Below are positions 48,402 through 59,580 of a DNA stretch of 64,000 bases, one piece after another. The DNA lies in NCBI RefSeq assembly GCF_003992725.1, contig NZ_RZNF01000012.1:434001-498000 (forward strand), given 5' to 3'. How positions within the stretch are numbered: position 1 is the stretch's first letter; each line of letters begins with the position of its first letter. The notes beneath the pieces are model-generated. The model was not told the origin of the DNA. It made no database searches and saw nothing but the letters and a program-made list of their open reading frames with translations. Position numbers and translations under genes: made by a program. The stretch comes from Rhodomicrobium lacus (GTDB taxonomy: Bacteria > Pseudomonadota > Alphaproteobacteria > Rhizobiales > Rhodomicrobiaceae).

Positions 48402-48441
48402 ATTATAAGGAAATCGGATAAGCCCTGTTGCAGTAACGCAA
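48402..48441 (-). promoter_or_regulatory. pioA promoter with perfect FixK2-type box
   Basis: TTGC-AGTAAC-GCAA at 48428-48441 matches the FixK2 consensus TTG(A/C)-N6-(T/G)CAA exactly and lies inside the longer palindrome TGTTGC-N6-GCAACA (48426-48443). On the minus strand TATAAT lies at 48407-48402, predicting a start near 48395, which puts the box centre at about -40, the class II activator position. The -35 region itself is poor, as expected for an activated promoter. Confidence 0.7.
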
Positions 48442-48487
48442 CAAAATTACAAAGGATGACAAGGAACGAGAGCAATAAGCTCAACCT

Positions 48488-48501
48488 TTGATTTGCATCA
48501 C
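48488..48501 (-). promoter_or_regulatory. Second, imperfect FixK/FNR-like box
   Basis: TTGAT-TTGC-ATCAC matches the FNR/FixK palindrome TTGAT-N4-ATCAA at nine of ten defined bases. It lies about 60 bp upstream of the perfect box. It could be a secondary activator site or serve the other direction. Confidence 0.5.
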
Positions 48502-48899
48502 TTATTTAAATGCAATCCTTCGTTGCATAAATGATCTTCTCCTGCGTGAGAGCGGGAAGAAAAAAGAGGACGCAAAATCTGGCAATGCCGAATCATTCTG
48601 GGCGCGGCGCAACAGTCGGGAGACGAGCGCAAGAGGATGAACCGCAGGGACCACTCGCTCCGACGCAGCGGCGGCGCATGCGGCACCATCAAGCCCCAGC
48701 CGAACCGCATCCGGCCTCGGACGTATAATTCGCAAGCCGGGTGGAGGTTGATCCGACATGGGCGGGGCGGAAAGCAAACGGCGCAGCAAATACGGGACTC
48801 TACAGCATCTTCCGTAAATCGAGCGCGGCGCCACGCTGTAGACTCATGCAGACGTTCGACTTGTCTCAGCCAGATTGCACCGATGAAGCGAGGCTGACC

Positions 48900-49292
48900 T
48901 CAGTGCTTGGAGAACAGATCCCGCAGCTTGCAAAGTGTCGTCGTGATGTCGAAGCGCTGATCCGGCAGCGCCTCGCCTGCAAGGATTCGGTTCAGCGCCG
49001 CCGTGGGATCGGTTTCGCCGGTCAGCAATACATCGGCGCCGCGCTTTTTCATGCGCCGCACGAAACCGTCGCCCGCGCTGCCTGCCACAACCACCTCGAT
49101 GCCATCCAAGGGGTGCGGCGCGTCATCCTCGAAATAGTGCAGGATTTGAGCATTGGTGAGCTGGATATGCCGTGGCGTGGGCAAAGGGTCGCCCGCCTTC
49201 ACCTCGGAAAGATCGTAAAGCAACCAGAATCGCGATTGCCCCGCATGTCCGGCGACACTTTGCCAGTCTTTCGTTGCGATTGCGATTTTCAT
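48900..49292 (-). CDS. NifX/NafY-like dinitrogenase cofactor-binding family protein
   Basis: About 130 residues of the NifX/NafY/NifB C-terminal family, which bind or carry iron-molybdenum cofactor precursors or other metal clusters. Features are MKIAIATKDWQSVAGHAGQS at the N-terminus and VVVAGSAGDGFVRRMKKRG, then VLLTGETDPTAALN. I chose ATG 49292 because GAGGGCGC precedes it and it gives the family N-terminus. No nif genes lie in the window, so its partner is unknown. Confidence 0.8.
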   Translation of the reverse strand: MKIAIATKDWQSVAGHAGQSRFWLLYDLSEVKAGDPLPTPRHIQLTNAQILHYFEDDAPHPLDGIEVVVAGSAGDGFVRRMKKRGADVLLTGETDPTAALNRILAGEALPDQRFDITTTLCKLRDLFSKH

Positions 49293-49530
49293 GCTGCGCC
49301 CTCGTCTCGTGAAAAAATCTCCGGGCATTTTATACCGCATTATCGGACGGTCGCCCCCAATTTTGCAAAATCCGGCGCTTTCGGGTCTTCTTCAGCGCCG
49401 GAAAAAGGCATCTGCGTAAGCGAATGGCCGGGCGGCATTCCGACTGCGCCGCAAAAGGCGTCTTTGTCGACCCGACGCGCAACAAAGACTTGCGAAGCGG
49501 CAAAAACTGCTCCATTGTCCGGCCCTGATC

Positions 49531-49552
49531 AGCGGGCGGCGCGCCGCCCGCT
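49531..49552. repeat. Perfect 22-bp GC palindrome before tRNA-Gln
   Basis: AGCGGGCGGC and GCCGCCCGCT are separated by the self-complementary GC and form one uninterrupted palindrome. It ends two bases before the tRNA start. It has no T-run and could be a processing signal, a terminator for upstream transcription or a recombination feature. Confidence 0.8.
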
Positions 49553-49554
49553 GC

Positions 49555-49628
49555 TGGGGAATAGTTTAATGGTAGAACAGCGGACTCTGACTCCGCTAGT
49601 CTTGGTTCGAATCCAGGTTCCCCAGCCA
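49555..49628 (+). tRNA. tRNA-Gln (anticodon CTG)
   Basis: A 74-base cloverleaf with encoded CCA. The acceptor stem TGGGGAA pairs with TTCCCCA. The anticodon stem GCGGA/TCCGC encloses the loop CTCTGAC, giving anticodon CTG, which reads CAG. The T arm has GGTTCGAATCC. No second tRNA lies nearby. Confidence 0.95.
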
Positions 49629-50113
49629 ATCTAAATTGGTCGCAGAAGTTCACACACATCAAAGACTTGTAGCAGGCCCACACAAGGTCTGCGTACCCAT
49701 GTGTGTCCCAGTCTTCGTACCCATTCTTGCAGTCTGAGAGTTCGGCTGCCAACCCCGGTACTACCCAGAGAAGGCCATCAAGGCCGTTGAAGACGCCTTG
49801 GGAGAGCGCCGCCGCTCCATGCTGCTTGCCATGGAGACCGGCCGGCGACCTCACGTGAGCGAAGCTTTCGTCGCAAAACGCATCGAACAACGAATCGGAC
49901 TCAACGCCGGTTCGGACATGGCCTTCAGCACCGCATTGTCGCTCGGCTCGGACAGCCTCGCGGCCAACGCAGGCGGCGCCATCGAGGTGGCCGCACCGCT
50001 CGACTGGCCGACCGGCTCGGTCGCGTTGAAATCGGGGAAAGATAACGCCATCGACGCGGCCCAAACCGTTCGAGCGGCTCACTCACGCTCGACGCGGCAA
50101 CGATGCGCCGTCG
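49629..50113. other. Region after tRNA-Gln, mostly degraded sequence
   Basis: Besides the helicase remnant it holds two near-identical 14-bp copies (GTCTGCGTACCCAT at 49687 and GTCTTCGTACCCAT at 49711). No intact gene was supported; the long open frames here lack family features. Confidence 0.5.
49738..49842 (+). pseudogene. Remnant of a type I restriction / DEAD-box helicase gene (HsdR-like)
   Basis: In one frame the sequence reads EFGCQPRYYPEKAIKAVEDA and then ERRRSMLLAMETG. This resembles the motif just before the Walker A box of HsdR and related helicases (PRYYQ-x2-AI...LLxMATGTGKT). It diverges exactly where GTGKT should be, and a stop codon sits just upstream at 49735. Only about 35 codons remain. 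It lies about 110 bases after tRNA-Gln, a common integration site, so it may be what is left of a lost island. Confidence 0.55.
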
Positions 50114-51433
50114 TTACGCCACGCCATTCCCGGCAGCACATTCGTCCACGGTCCAGCGCGTGATGTCCTCTTCCTCGGCGATCAGCGCAAGCCCGTTGGC
50201 AATCGAAACGAACTCGTCGCCGGTATCGACCTTCTCGGCACCGAAACGCTGAGTGAACAGCCGTCGCACCGCGGGGACGAAGGACGTGCCGCCGGTGAGA
50301 AACACCCGGTCGATGGCACCTGCGGCAAGTCCGGCCTTCGCAAGCGCGTCGTCGATGCTGGCGGAGAGATGGGCGAGGTCTCTCGCGATCCAGCGCTCGA
50401 AGTCGGCGCGCGCGATTTCAGCATCAAGCTCCACGCCAGACGCCGAAAATGTCAGCCTGGCGCTTGCGTCGCGAGACAGCCGCGTCTTGGCCTCGGACAC
50501 CGCCTTGTAAAGCGAATAGGCGACGTTGCCCTCGATGAGCGCGATGAAGCGCTCGATTTTCTCCGGCTCGACGCTCGCCGCAGCCAGTCTTTTCAGCTCA
50601 GCGACCGCGCCGGACGAGCGCATGAGGCAGAGATCGCTCCAGCGCGCGAAGCTGTGGTAGTAGCTTTGCGGCATGTCGAGCAGTTTTTCGAAGCTCCTGT
50701 ATTTCGACCCCTTGCCGAGTACCGGCGCGACGACATGATCGATGATGCGGAAATCGAACGTGTCGCCTGCCACGCCGACGCCGGAGAATGCGAGAGGCCG
50801 GGCATGCATGCCGCTCGGCGTCGGCTCGAACGAGACGATGGAAAAGTCGCTCGTGCCGCCGCCGAAATCGCCGACCAGCACGGTCGATGCCCGCGTCTGC
50901 CTGTGGGCATAGTAGTAGGCGGCTGCGATCGGCTCCATGACATGATAGATCTCCTCGAAGCCGAAGCGCTTGAACGCCGCCTCGTAGCGCTGCTGGGCGA
51001 GCGCGGCATCCGGCTTGGGTCCGGCGAATTTCACCGGCCTTCCAAGCACGAGCCGGCGCGGCAGGGTCGCGGAATCGCCGGAGCGCCTGTTCACCTGTTC
51101 GAAGAACGCAGCCAGAATATCCTCGAAGAGATAGCGCTTTCCATACACCTGCGTGTTCTGGAAACTCCGGTTGGCGGCGTAGGTCTTGAAGGACTGGAAA
51201 AAGCGCGTGTCCGTCGGGTAGGCGATGAAGGCTTCGATAGCCCACGGGCCCGCTTCGCAATGCGTTTCGGGCAGCCATTCGCCTTCTTCCCGCCAGAAGG
51301 CAAGCACGGATCGAAAAGACGAAAACTCGGCATCGGCGTGCGGAAACCTGACCGGCTGCACGCTTCCATCCGCCGTCTTCATGGCAAGCACCGTATTGGT
51401 GGTGCCGAAATCGATACCGATCGAAGAATTCAT
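50114..51433 (-). CDS. Hsp70-family protein, YegD-like
   Basis: A 439-residue actin-fold ATPase related to DnaK but lacking the substrate-binding domain. The phosphate loop is IGIDFGTTNTVLAM at the N-terminus, the second phosphate motif is VGDFGGGTSDFSIV, and the adenosine motif is VFLTGGTSFVPAVRRLF. It matches the YegD-like group of short Hsp70 homologs of unclear function. It is a lone gene between the tRNA-Gln region and kdpE. A chaperone role is inferred. Confidence 0.85.
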   Translation of the reverse strand: MNSSIGIDFGTTNTVLAMKTADGSVQPVRFPHADAEFSSFRSVLAFWREEGEWLPETHCEAGPWAIEAFIAYPTDTRFFQSFKTYAANRSFQNTQVYGKRYLFEDILAAFFEQVNRRSGDSATLPRRLVLGRPVKFAGPKPDAALAQQRYEAAFKRFGFEEIYHVMEPIAAAYYYAHRQTRASTVLVGDFGGGTSDFSIVSFEPTPSGMHARPLAFSGVGVAGDTFDFRIIDHVVAPVLGKGSKYRSFEKLLDMPQSYYHSFARWSDLCLMRSSGAVAELKRLAAASVEPEKIERFIALIEGNVAYSLYKAVSEAKTRLSRDASARLTFSASGVELDAEIARADFERWIARDLAHLSASIDDALAKAGLAAGAIDRVFLTGGTSFVPAVRRLFTQRFGAEKVDTGDEFVSIANGLALIAEEEDITRWTVDECAAGNGVA

Positions 51434-51648
51434 GATCGCGCTCTCGAACTGGCGTTGGCGCCGCTTCTGGGAGCGCGCGACACTACAGGCTTCTACGTTC
51501 GAGGCAACCCCGGGTTTCTACCAGATGCACGGCTGCATCCGCCGTGGTGATCGACGAGTTCCACGAGGGGGCGAAGCACTCCCCGTGAGCGCATCTAGAT
51601 GCCCGGAACAAATCGCCGCCGAACGGCGCTGCGCATTCAAAGCAGCTT

Positions 51649-52335
51649 CTACTTCAGCCGGTAGCCGACGCCGGTCTCGGTGATGATGTGCTCGGGACTT
51701 TCGGAATGCGCTTCGATCTTCGCGCGAAGCTGGCGCACATAGATGCGCAGATACTGCACGTCGGCGTTTGCGCCCCAAAGCTCGGCCATGATGAATTTGT
51801 GCGTCAAGACTTTCCCGGCATGAAGCGCAAGCAGGCGGAGAATGTCGTATTCCTTGGGGGAAAGCTTTACGTCGCTGCCGGAAAGCGTCACGCGGCGATG
51901 GACGAGGTCGATGCGCAGGTTGCCGCTTTCAAAAACCGGCTCGCCGCCTTCAGCCTGAACGCGATGGCGCAGCGAGGTGCGAAGCCGCGCGATCAGCTCG
52001 GCCACGCCGAAAGGCTTGGTGACGTAGTCGTCGGCACCGAGATCCAGCGCTTCGACCTTGGTCGCTTCCTCGCCACGGCTTGAAAGCACCACGATCGGCG
52101 TCTTGTCGCCGGAGCTTCGCAGCGTTCCGATGATCGCAAGCCCGTCCATGTCGGGCAGTCCGAGGTCGAGAAGGATGACTTCGGGCCGCTCGCGCGCGAG
52201 TGTCTCCAACGCAGCCTTGCCGTTCGTCGCCTCGATGATGGCAAATCCGTTCGCACCAAGACTTGTGCGCAGCAGCCTCCTGATTTGCGGCTCGTCCTCC
52301 ACAACGAGAACGAGAGTGCGGTCTGCAACTGTCAT
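51649..52335 (-). CDS. kdpE: Potassium-responsive response regulator KdpE
   Basis: DNA-binding response regulator that activates kdp when potassium is limiting. The 228-residue protein has a receiver domain with the phosphorylation Asp in VILLDLGLPDMDG and a C-terminal winged-helix DNA-binding domain (KLSPKEYDILRLLALHAG, then YLRIYVRQLRAKIE). Its start overlaps the kdpD stop. Last gene of kdpFABCDE. Confidence 0.96.
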   Translation of the reverse strand: MTVADRTLVLVVEDEPQIRRLLRTSLGANGFAIIEATNGKAALETLARERPEVILLDLGLPDMDGLAIIGTLRSSGDKTPIVVLSSRGEEATKVEALDLGADDYVTKPFGVAELIARLRTSLRHRVQAEGGEPVFESGNLRIDLVHRRVTLSGSDVKLSPKEYDILRLLALHAGKVLTHKFIMAELWGANADVQYLRIYVRQLRAKIEAHSESPEHIITETGVGYRLK

Positions 52336-55067
52336 GTGTCGCCCCGCTCGCGAGGTGGTCGGACGGTAGAGGATGCCGGAAAGGAAATCGCGAGGATCGC
52401 CCCCGTCCGGTCGGACCGGTTCGCGGCCGAAATGGCGCCGCCCATCGCTTCCACGAAGCCGCGACAGATCGCGAGACCGAGGCCGGTGCCAGCGCGCTGA
52501 CGGTCGCCGTGATCCGCGCGGTGGAATTTCTCGAAGACCGCCGACAGCTTGTCCTCGGGAATAGCGGGGCCCTCATCGATCACGCAGATGCGGACCGAGG
52601 AACCTTCTTTCCGCGCTCTCAGCGTGATGGTTGATCCGGCGGGCGCATATTTCCCTGCATTGTCGAGAAGGTTGACGAACACCTGCTCCATGAGGACAGG
52701 GTCGAGGTTCAGCAGCGGCAAATCCGGCTCGATATCGAACTCGACAGAGCTGTGCTTGAGCAGCGCGGCAACCCGGCGAACGGCGGCACCGAGAACTTCG
52801 GCTACGTCCACCGGCTCAAGCCTGAGCTGGATTGCGCCCGATTCGAGCCTCATCATGTCGAGCAGATTGGCTACGAACCGCGACATGCGTTGCGCCTCCT
52901 CCTCGATGGTAAGGACGAGATCGGATTTCGCCTGCGCGTCGAACAGGTCGCCATATTCCCGAAGAGAGTTCGCCGCCCCGAGGATGGATGCGAGCGGCGT
53001 CCGGAGATCGTGCGAAAGCGATGTCAGGAGCGCGCCCCGCAGCCGCTCTGCCTCGGCAGCGACACGCGCGTCGTCCATCTCCTTGGCGAGTTTCACACGT
53101 TCGATGGCGACAGCCGTTTGATCCATCAGCGCGTCGAGCAGCCGCCGCTCGTCCGGCGTGAGGATGATGTCGGATCGCAAGCCGGGTCCAAGCCCCACGA
53201 CGCCGATGATTCCGCGCCCGGTTCTCAGCGGCAGGAACAAGCGCCGCGCGCCCGGCAGGGTGTCCGCCCCTCTGCCCGCCGCAAGGCCGTTATCGATAGA
53301 CCATTTGGCCGCGCCGACATCCGAGTCCTCGATCGTGTCGCCGGGAGGAAAGGCGGCTGCGGCGCTCATCTGTCCATCTTGATCGGGCAACAGGATCACC
53401 ACATCCGCTTTCAGCGACGTCGCGATCTGCGAGACGGCCGCCCACAGAAGATCGTCGAGAGTGACATTGCTCGCGAGGTTTTTCGAGAAGGCGTAGAGCG
53501 CGCTTGTGATTGCGGCCCTGTTTCGCGCCAGTTCCGCCTGCCGCTTCACGCGTGCGGTCAGATTGCTGACGGCAAGCGCGGTGCAGAGAAAGAAGACGAG
53601 CGCGGAGACGTTGATCGGGTCCGCGATCGTGAACGTGTAGAGCGGCGGAAGGAAAAAGAAATTGTAGGCAAGCATGGCGGCAAAGGCGGCAAACAGCGAA
53701 GCCCCCAGCCCGAAATAATAGGCGATGCCGAGAACGCCCATAAGGAACAGGAGCGGGATCGTTTCGCCGCCCATGAAGGACTGCGCGAGGCGCGCCACGA
53801 GGACAACACCGGCGGTGGCGACAATCGCGGCAATGTAGCCGAGCGGATTGGCATGGTGCGACGCGGCGGCGGTCCGCACCGTCTTGCGCGGGATCGTCTC
53901 CTTGTTCAGCGCATCGCCCGCAATGACATGCACGCTGATGTTGGCGGAACGGCGAACAAGCTCGTGAACCACCGATCCATGCAGCAGTTCGAACCAGCGC
54001 GAGCGCTCCGATTTTCCGATGACGATCTGCGTGACGTTGTTGGACCGTGCGAAGTCCATTACATCGTCCGCCACGCGTCCGCGCCCCGGCAGCGTGGCCG
54101 CGACGCCCCCGAGCCGCTCCGCCAGCCGAAGCGTATCCGCGATGCGGTCGCGCTCGGCGACGGAGAGTTCCTGGCTGCGCAGCGTCTCGATGTAGAGCGC
54201 CGTCCAGGGTGCGCGCAAGCGGTCTGCGAGCCGCTTCGTATACCGCACGATCCCCGCCGAGCGCGGATCTTCGCTGATGCAGACGAGAACGCGGTCGCCG
54301 GCGGCCCAGGGCCCTTCGATGGCGTGCGCCTTCATGTGTGTAAGCAGTTGCTCGTCCACCCTCTGCGCGGTTCGCCTGAGAGCCAGTTCGCGGAGCGCCG
54401 TCAGATTGCCCGGCGAAAAATAGTGCTGAAGCGCGCGCTTCGCCTGCTCCGGCACATAGACCTTGCCCTCGCGAAGCCGCTGGATCAGTTCGTCCGGCGC
54501 GAGGTCGATCACCTCGATGTCGTCGGCCTTGTCGAGCACGAAATCGGGTACCGTTTCCTGCACGCGGATGCGCGTGATCTGCGCGACGACATCGTTCAGG
54601 CTGTCGACATGCTGGATGTTCAGCGTGGTGTAGACGTCGATCCCGGCCGCCAGCAGTTCTTCCACGTCGAGGTAGCGCTTGGGATGGCGGCTGCCGGGCG
54701 CGTTCGTGTGCGCAAGCTCGTCGACGAGCGCCACCTGCGGACGCCGCGCCAGAATGGCGTCGAGGTCCATTTCCTCGATGATGCGGCCCTTATAGCTTGC
54801 GGCCCTGCGAGGGACGATCTCGTAACCGGCGAGAAGCGCCGCCGTCTCCGGGCGGCCATGCGTTTCGACAACGCCGACCACGACATCCGCTCCCTCGGAG
54901 CGCTTCGCGCGCGCCGACAGCAGCATTTCGTAGGTCTTGCCGACGCCGGGAGCCGCGCCGAGGAAGATCTTCAACCGCCCGCGCTTTTCATCGCGGGCCA
55001 GTTCCAAGAGGGCGTCCGGCGACGGACGGTTCGTTTCCCTGGCGTCGGCCATCGGCTTTGCGCTCAC
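52332..55067 (-). CDS. kdpD: Potassium sensor kinase KdpD
   Basis: Membrane histidine kinase that senses low potassium or turgor and phosphorylates KdpE. The 911-residue protein has the cytoplasmic KdpD domain with Walker A FLGAAPGVGKTYEML (about 35-49) and a universal-stress-like domain. Four membrane helices lie around 410-510, then a GAF-like region. The catalytic His is in SLSHDLRTPLASILGAAN and the ATP-binding domain has GTGLGLAICRGFVEAMGG. It overlaps kdpC as ATGA. Confidence 0.97.
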   Translation of the reverse strand: MSAKPMADARETNRPSPDALLELARDEKRGRLKIFLGAAPGVGKTYEMLLSARAKRSEGADVVVGVVETHGRPETAALLAGYEIVPRRAASYKGRIIEEMDLDAILARRPQVALVDELAHTNAPGSRHPKRYLDVEELLAAGIDVYTTLNIQHVDSLNDVVAQITRIRVQETVPDFVLDKADDIEVIDLAPDELIQRLREGKVYVPEQAKRALQHYFSPGNLTALRELALRRTAQRVDEQLLTHMKAHAIEGPWAAGDRVLVCISEDPRSAGIVRYTKRLADRLRAPWTALYIETLRSQELSVAERDRIADTLRLAERLGGVAATLPGRGRVADDVMDFARSNNVTQIVIGKSERSRWFELLHGSVVHELVRRSANISVHVIAGDALNKETIPRKTVRTAAASHHANPLGYIAAIVATAGVVLVARLAQSFMGGETIPLLFLMGVLGIAYYFGLGASLFAAFAAMLAYNFFFLPPLYTFTIADPINVSALVFFLCTALAVSNLTARVKRQAELARNRAAITSALYAFSKNLASNVTLDDLLWAAVSQIATSLKADVVILLPDQDGQMSAAAAFPPGDTIEDSDVGAAKWSIDNGLAAGRGADTLPGARRLFLPLRTGRGIIGVVGLGPGLRSDIILTPDERRLLDALMDQTAVAIERVKLAKEMDDARVAAEAERLRGALLTSLSHDLRTPLASILGAANSLREYGDLFDAQAKSDLVLTIEEEAQRMSRFVANLLDMMRLESGAIQLRLEPVDVAEVLGAAVRRVAALLKHSSVEFDIEPDLPLLNLDPVLMEQVFVNLLDNAGKYAPAGSTITLRARKEGSSVRICVIDEGPAIPEDKLSAVFEKFHRADHGDRQRAGTGLGLAICRGFVEAMGGAISAANRSDRTGAILAISFPASSTVRPPRERGDT

Positions 55068-55699
55068 CGGCTCTGAATGGAAGCCTGCTGGGAGTCCTTT
55101 TGCTCATCGTCCAAGGCGAGATTGAGCAGAAGGACATTAACGCGCCGCTCGCCAAGGAAGCCAAGCGTTCTTTCTTCCGTTGCGGCCTCGACGAGAGCCC
55201 GGACGCGAGCGGATGGCAGGTTGCGGGCAGTTGCCACGCGCTCCACCTGCGCGGCGGCATTCGCTGGCGAGATGTGCGGGTCGAGGCCGCTGGCCGATGT
55301 GGTGGCTGCATCCGCGGGAACCGGCCCCGCGCTGCCATTGGCTTGTCGGTAGTCGGCGACGCCCGTCTGAACGCGGTCGACCAACGTTTTCGAAGTGGGT
55401 CCCGCGTTGGAGCCGGCAGAGTTCGCGGCATTATAAGGAGCGGATACAGTTTTCGACGGGTCGGCCGGATCGGGCGCGACCGTGGCCGAGGGGCGGCCCT
55501 GGAAATAGCGCCCCGATGTGAAGGTCTGGCCGATCAGCGCCGATCCGACGACATGGCCGTCGCGCGTCAGAAGGCTGCCGTTTGCGCGCTCCGGGAACAC
55601 GGCTTGAGAGAGCGACGTCACTGCGAGAGGATAGGCAATCCCGGTCAGCGCGGTCATGAAAAGGATCATGACAAGGGCGGGGCGGAGTGTTGCGAGCAT
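55064..55699 (-). CDS. kdpC: Potassium-transporting ATPase subunit KdpC
   Basis: Single-span subunit that stabilises the KdpFABC complex and helps nucleotide binding by KdpB. The 211-residue protein has one N-terminal membrane segment (LRPALVMILFMTALTGIAYPL) and the family patterns GSALIGQTFTSGRYFQGRPS and GLDPHISPANAAAQVERVA. Overlaps kdpD by 4 bases and starts 9 bases after kdpB. Confidence 0.96.
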   Translation of the reverse strand: MLATLRPALVMILFMTALTGIAYPLAVTSLSQAVFPERANGSLLTRDGHVVGSALIGQTFTSGRYFQGRPSATVAPDPADPSKTVSAPYNAANSAGSNAGPTSKTLVDRVQTGVADYRQANGSAGPVPADAATTSASGLDPHISPANAAAQVERVATARNLPSARVRALVEAATEERTLGFLGERRVNVLLLNLALDDEQKDSQQASIQSR

Positions 55700-55708
55700 G
55701 GTGAGCCT

Positions 55709-57754
<2,046 letters not shown>

Positions 57755-57761
57755 GGGTGCC

Positions 57762-59471
57762 TCAGAAGGTTTGTCCGGCGATCATCGCGAGATGTTCGAC
57801 GATGGGCCCGAGTGCGAGCGCAGGCAGGAAGGTCAGCCCGCCGACGAGGACGACGACGCCGATGAGGAGGGCGGCGAACAGGGGCCCGTTCGTCGGGAAT
57901 GTGCCTGACGACGGCGGCACGATCTTTTTCGCGGCGAGCGAGCCCGCGATGGCGAGCATCGGCACGATCACGAAGAAACGCCCCACCAGCATGCCGACGG
58001 CGAGCGTCGTGTTGTAGAACAGGGTGTTCCCCGACAGCCCCGCGAACGCTGAGCCATTATTCGCCGCGGCCGACGTGTAGGCGTAGAGCACTTCCGAGAA
58101 GCCATGCGGACCGGCTGACGAGATGCTCGACAGGCCGTTCGGCGCGATGACCGCAATCGCCGTGAATCCGAGCATCATGAGCGGCAGGCACAGGATCGCC
58201 AGCATGGTGAGCTTCACCTCGCGCGCCTCGATCTTCTTGCCGAGATATTCCGGCGTGCGCCCGACCATCAGCCCGGCGACGAACACGGACAGGATGCCGA
58301 ACAGAAGCATCCCGTAGAGCCCTGCGCCGACCCCGCCGATGACCACCTCGCCGAGCTGCATGTTGACGAGAGGTACGAGGCCGCCGAGCGGGGTCAGCGA
58401 GGCGTGCATCGCGTTCACGGCTCCGCATGACGCCGCCGTCGTGATCGTGGCGAAGAGGGCCGACGCCGCTATGCCGAACCGCGTCTCCTTGCCTTCCATG
58501 TTGCCGGGTGCGCCGTCGAGGCCGAGCGCGGTCAAAAGCGGATTGCCGTTCGCCTCGGCCCAATAGGCGAGCGAAACGCCCACCAGAAACAGCACGCCCA
58601 TCGCGCCAAGGATCGCCCAGCCCTGGCGCTGATCGCCCGCCATGCGGCCGAAGACGTTGGTCAGCCCCGCGCCGAGCGCGAAGATCGCGATCATCTGGAT
58701 CATGTTCGAAAGCGGCGTGGGATTCTCGTATGGGTGCGCGGCGTTGGCGTTGAAGAAGCCGCCGCCGTTGGTACCCAGCATCTTGATCGCCACCTGGCTC
58801 GCGACGGGGCCTTGCGCGATCACCTGCTTGCCGCCTTCGAGCGTTGTCGCCTCGACGTAGGGGTTGAGGTTCTGCGGCATGCCCTGCCACACCAGCGCGA
58901 CCGCGATCAGGAGGGAAAGCGGCAGCAGGATATAGAGCGTGCAGCGCGTGAGATCGGCCCAGAAATTGCCGATTCCCGCCGCCGAGCGCCTCGTGAAGCC
59001 GCGAATGAGGGCAACGGCAAGCGCGATGCCGGTCGCGGCGGAGACGAAGTTCTGCACCGTAAGCCCGGCCATCTGCGCGAAATAGCCAAGCGTGCTTTCG
59101 CCGCCGTAGTTCTGCCAGTTCGTGTTGGTGACGAAACTCGCCGCCGTGTTCAGCGCGAGATCCGACGGCATGCCATCCATGCCTTGCGGGTTGAGCGGCA
59201 GCAGATCCTGAAGCCGCAGGATCGCGTAGAGCAACAGGAAGCCCGCGAAGTTGAAGGCGAGCATGGAGATCGCATAGGCGCTCCAGCGCTGCTCGGTCTT
59301 CGGATCGACGCCCGCAGTTGCGTAAACGACGCGTTCGGCGGGAGAAAGAACGAATGAAAAAAGCGTGCGCTCGCCCGAAAACACGCGCGTCATGTACGCG
59401 CCTGCGGGTTTTGCGAGCAGCACCACGATGGCGCAGAACACGAGGATCTGCGCCCAACCTGCGAGGGTCAT
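57762..59471 (-). CDS. kdpA: Potassium-transporting ATPase subunit KdpA
   Basis: Membrane subunit that binds and translocates potassium. The 569-residue protein shows the four selectivity-filter-like repeats of the family, for example [20 protein letters not shown] and [21 protein letters not shown]. It starts 12 bases after the kdpF stop, with AGGAAATC as ribosome site. Confidence 0.97.
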   Translation of the reverse strand: MTLAGWAQILVFCAIVVLLAKPAGAYMTRVFSGERTLFSFVLSPAERVVYATAGVDPKTEQRWSAYAISMLAFNFAGFLLLYAILRLQDLLPLNPQGMDGMPSDLALNTAASFVTNTNWQNYGGESTLGYFAQMAGLTVQNFVSAATGIALAVALIRGFTRRSAAGIGNFWADLTRCTLYILLPLSLLIAVALVWQGMPQNLNPYVEATTLEGGKQVIAQGPVASQVAIKMLGTNGGGFFNANAAHPYENPTPLSNMIQMIAIFALGAGLTNVFGRMAGDQRQGWAILGAMGVLFLVGVSLAYWAEANGNPLLTALGLDGAPGNMEGKETRFGIAASALFATITTAASCGAVNAMHASLTPLGGLVPLVNMQLGEVVIGGVGAGLYGMLLFGILSVFVAGLMVGRTPEYLGKKIEAREVKLTMLAILCLPLMMLGFTAIAVIAPNGLSSISSAGPHGFSEVLYAYTSAAANNGSAFAGLSGNTLFYNTTLAVGMLVGRFFVIVPMLAIAGSLAAKKIVPPSSGTFPTNGPLFAALLIGVVVLVGGLTFLPALALGPIVEHLAMIAGQTF

Positions 59472-59483
59472 GGCGGTGATTTC

Positions 59484-59573
59484 CTAGAATTTCTCTGGTT
59501 TCAAAAGCGCGTAGACGAGATAGGCGAAGAGCGCCGCCGTCACGCCGCCCGCAAGCAGATAATCGAACAGCAT
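59484..59573 (-). CDS. kdpF: Small stabilising subunit KdpF
   Basis: A 29-residue single-helix peptide that stabilises the Kdp complex. The sequence MLFDYLLAGGVTAALFAYLV continues to end in LLKPEKF, the typical KdpF C-terminus (LxxPExF). A ribosome site GAGGCGG overlaps the stop codon of the upstream small ORF. It is too short for most gene callers. Confidence 0.93.
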   Translation of the reverse strand: MLFDYLLAGGVTAALFAYLVYALLKPEKF

Positions 59574-59580
59574 GGCCGCC

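Larger units (their letters stand above)
48253..48899. other. Regulatory region upstream of pioA
   Basis: No gene was found in these 647 bases. The part nearest pioA (48340-48530) is AT-rich and holds a -10 element, a FixK2-type palindrome, a second FixK/FNR-like half-perfect site and TTGCAT repeats. The part from about 48540 to 48899 shows nothing recognisable. Confidence 0.6.

Noticed and set aside
49330-50082. 250-codon open frame on the minus strand spanning tRNA-Gln
   Set aside because: It would run through the tRNA and the helicase remnant on the opposite strand, and shows no protein family features.
49798-50163. 121-codon open frame on the plus strand
   Set aside because: Its first codons belong to the helicase remnant and the rest shows no family pattern; it overlaps the end of the Hsp70-like gene. 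Treated as degraded sequence.
52752-55076. 774-codon open frame on the plus strand
   Set aside because: Antisense to kdpD, with no recognisable domain and a composition typical of GC shadows.
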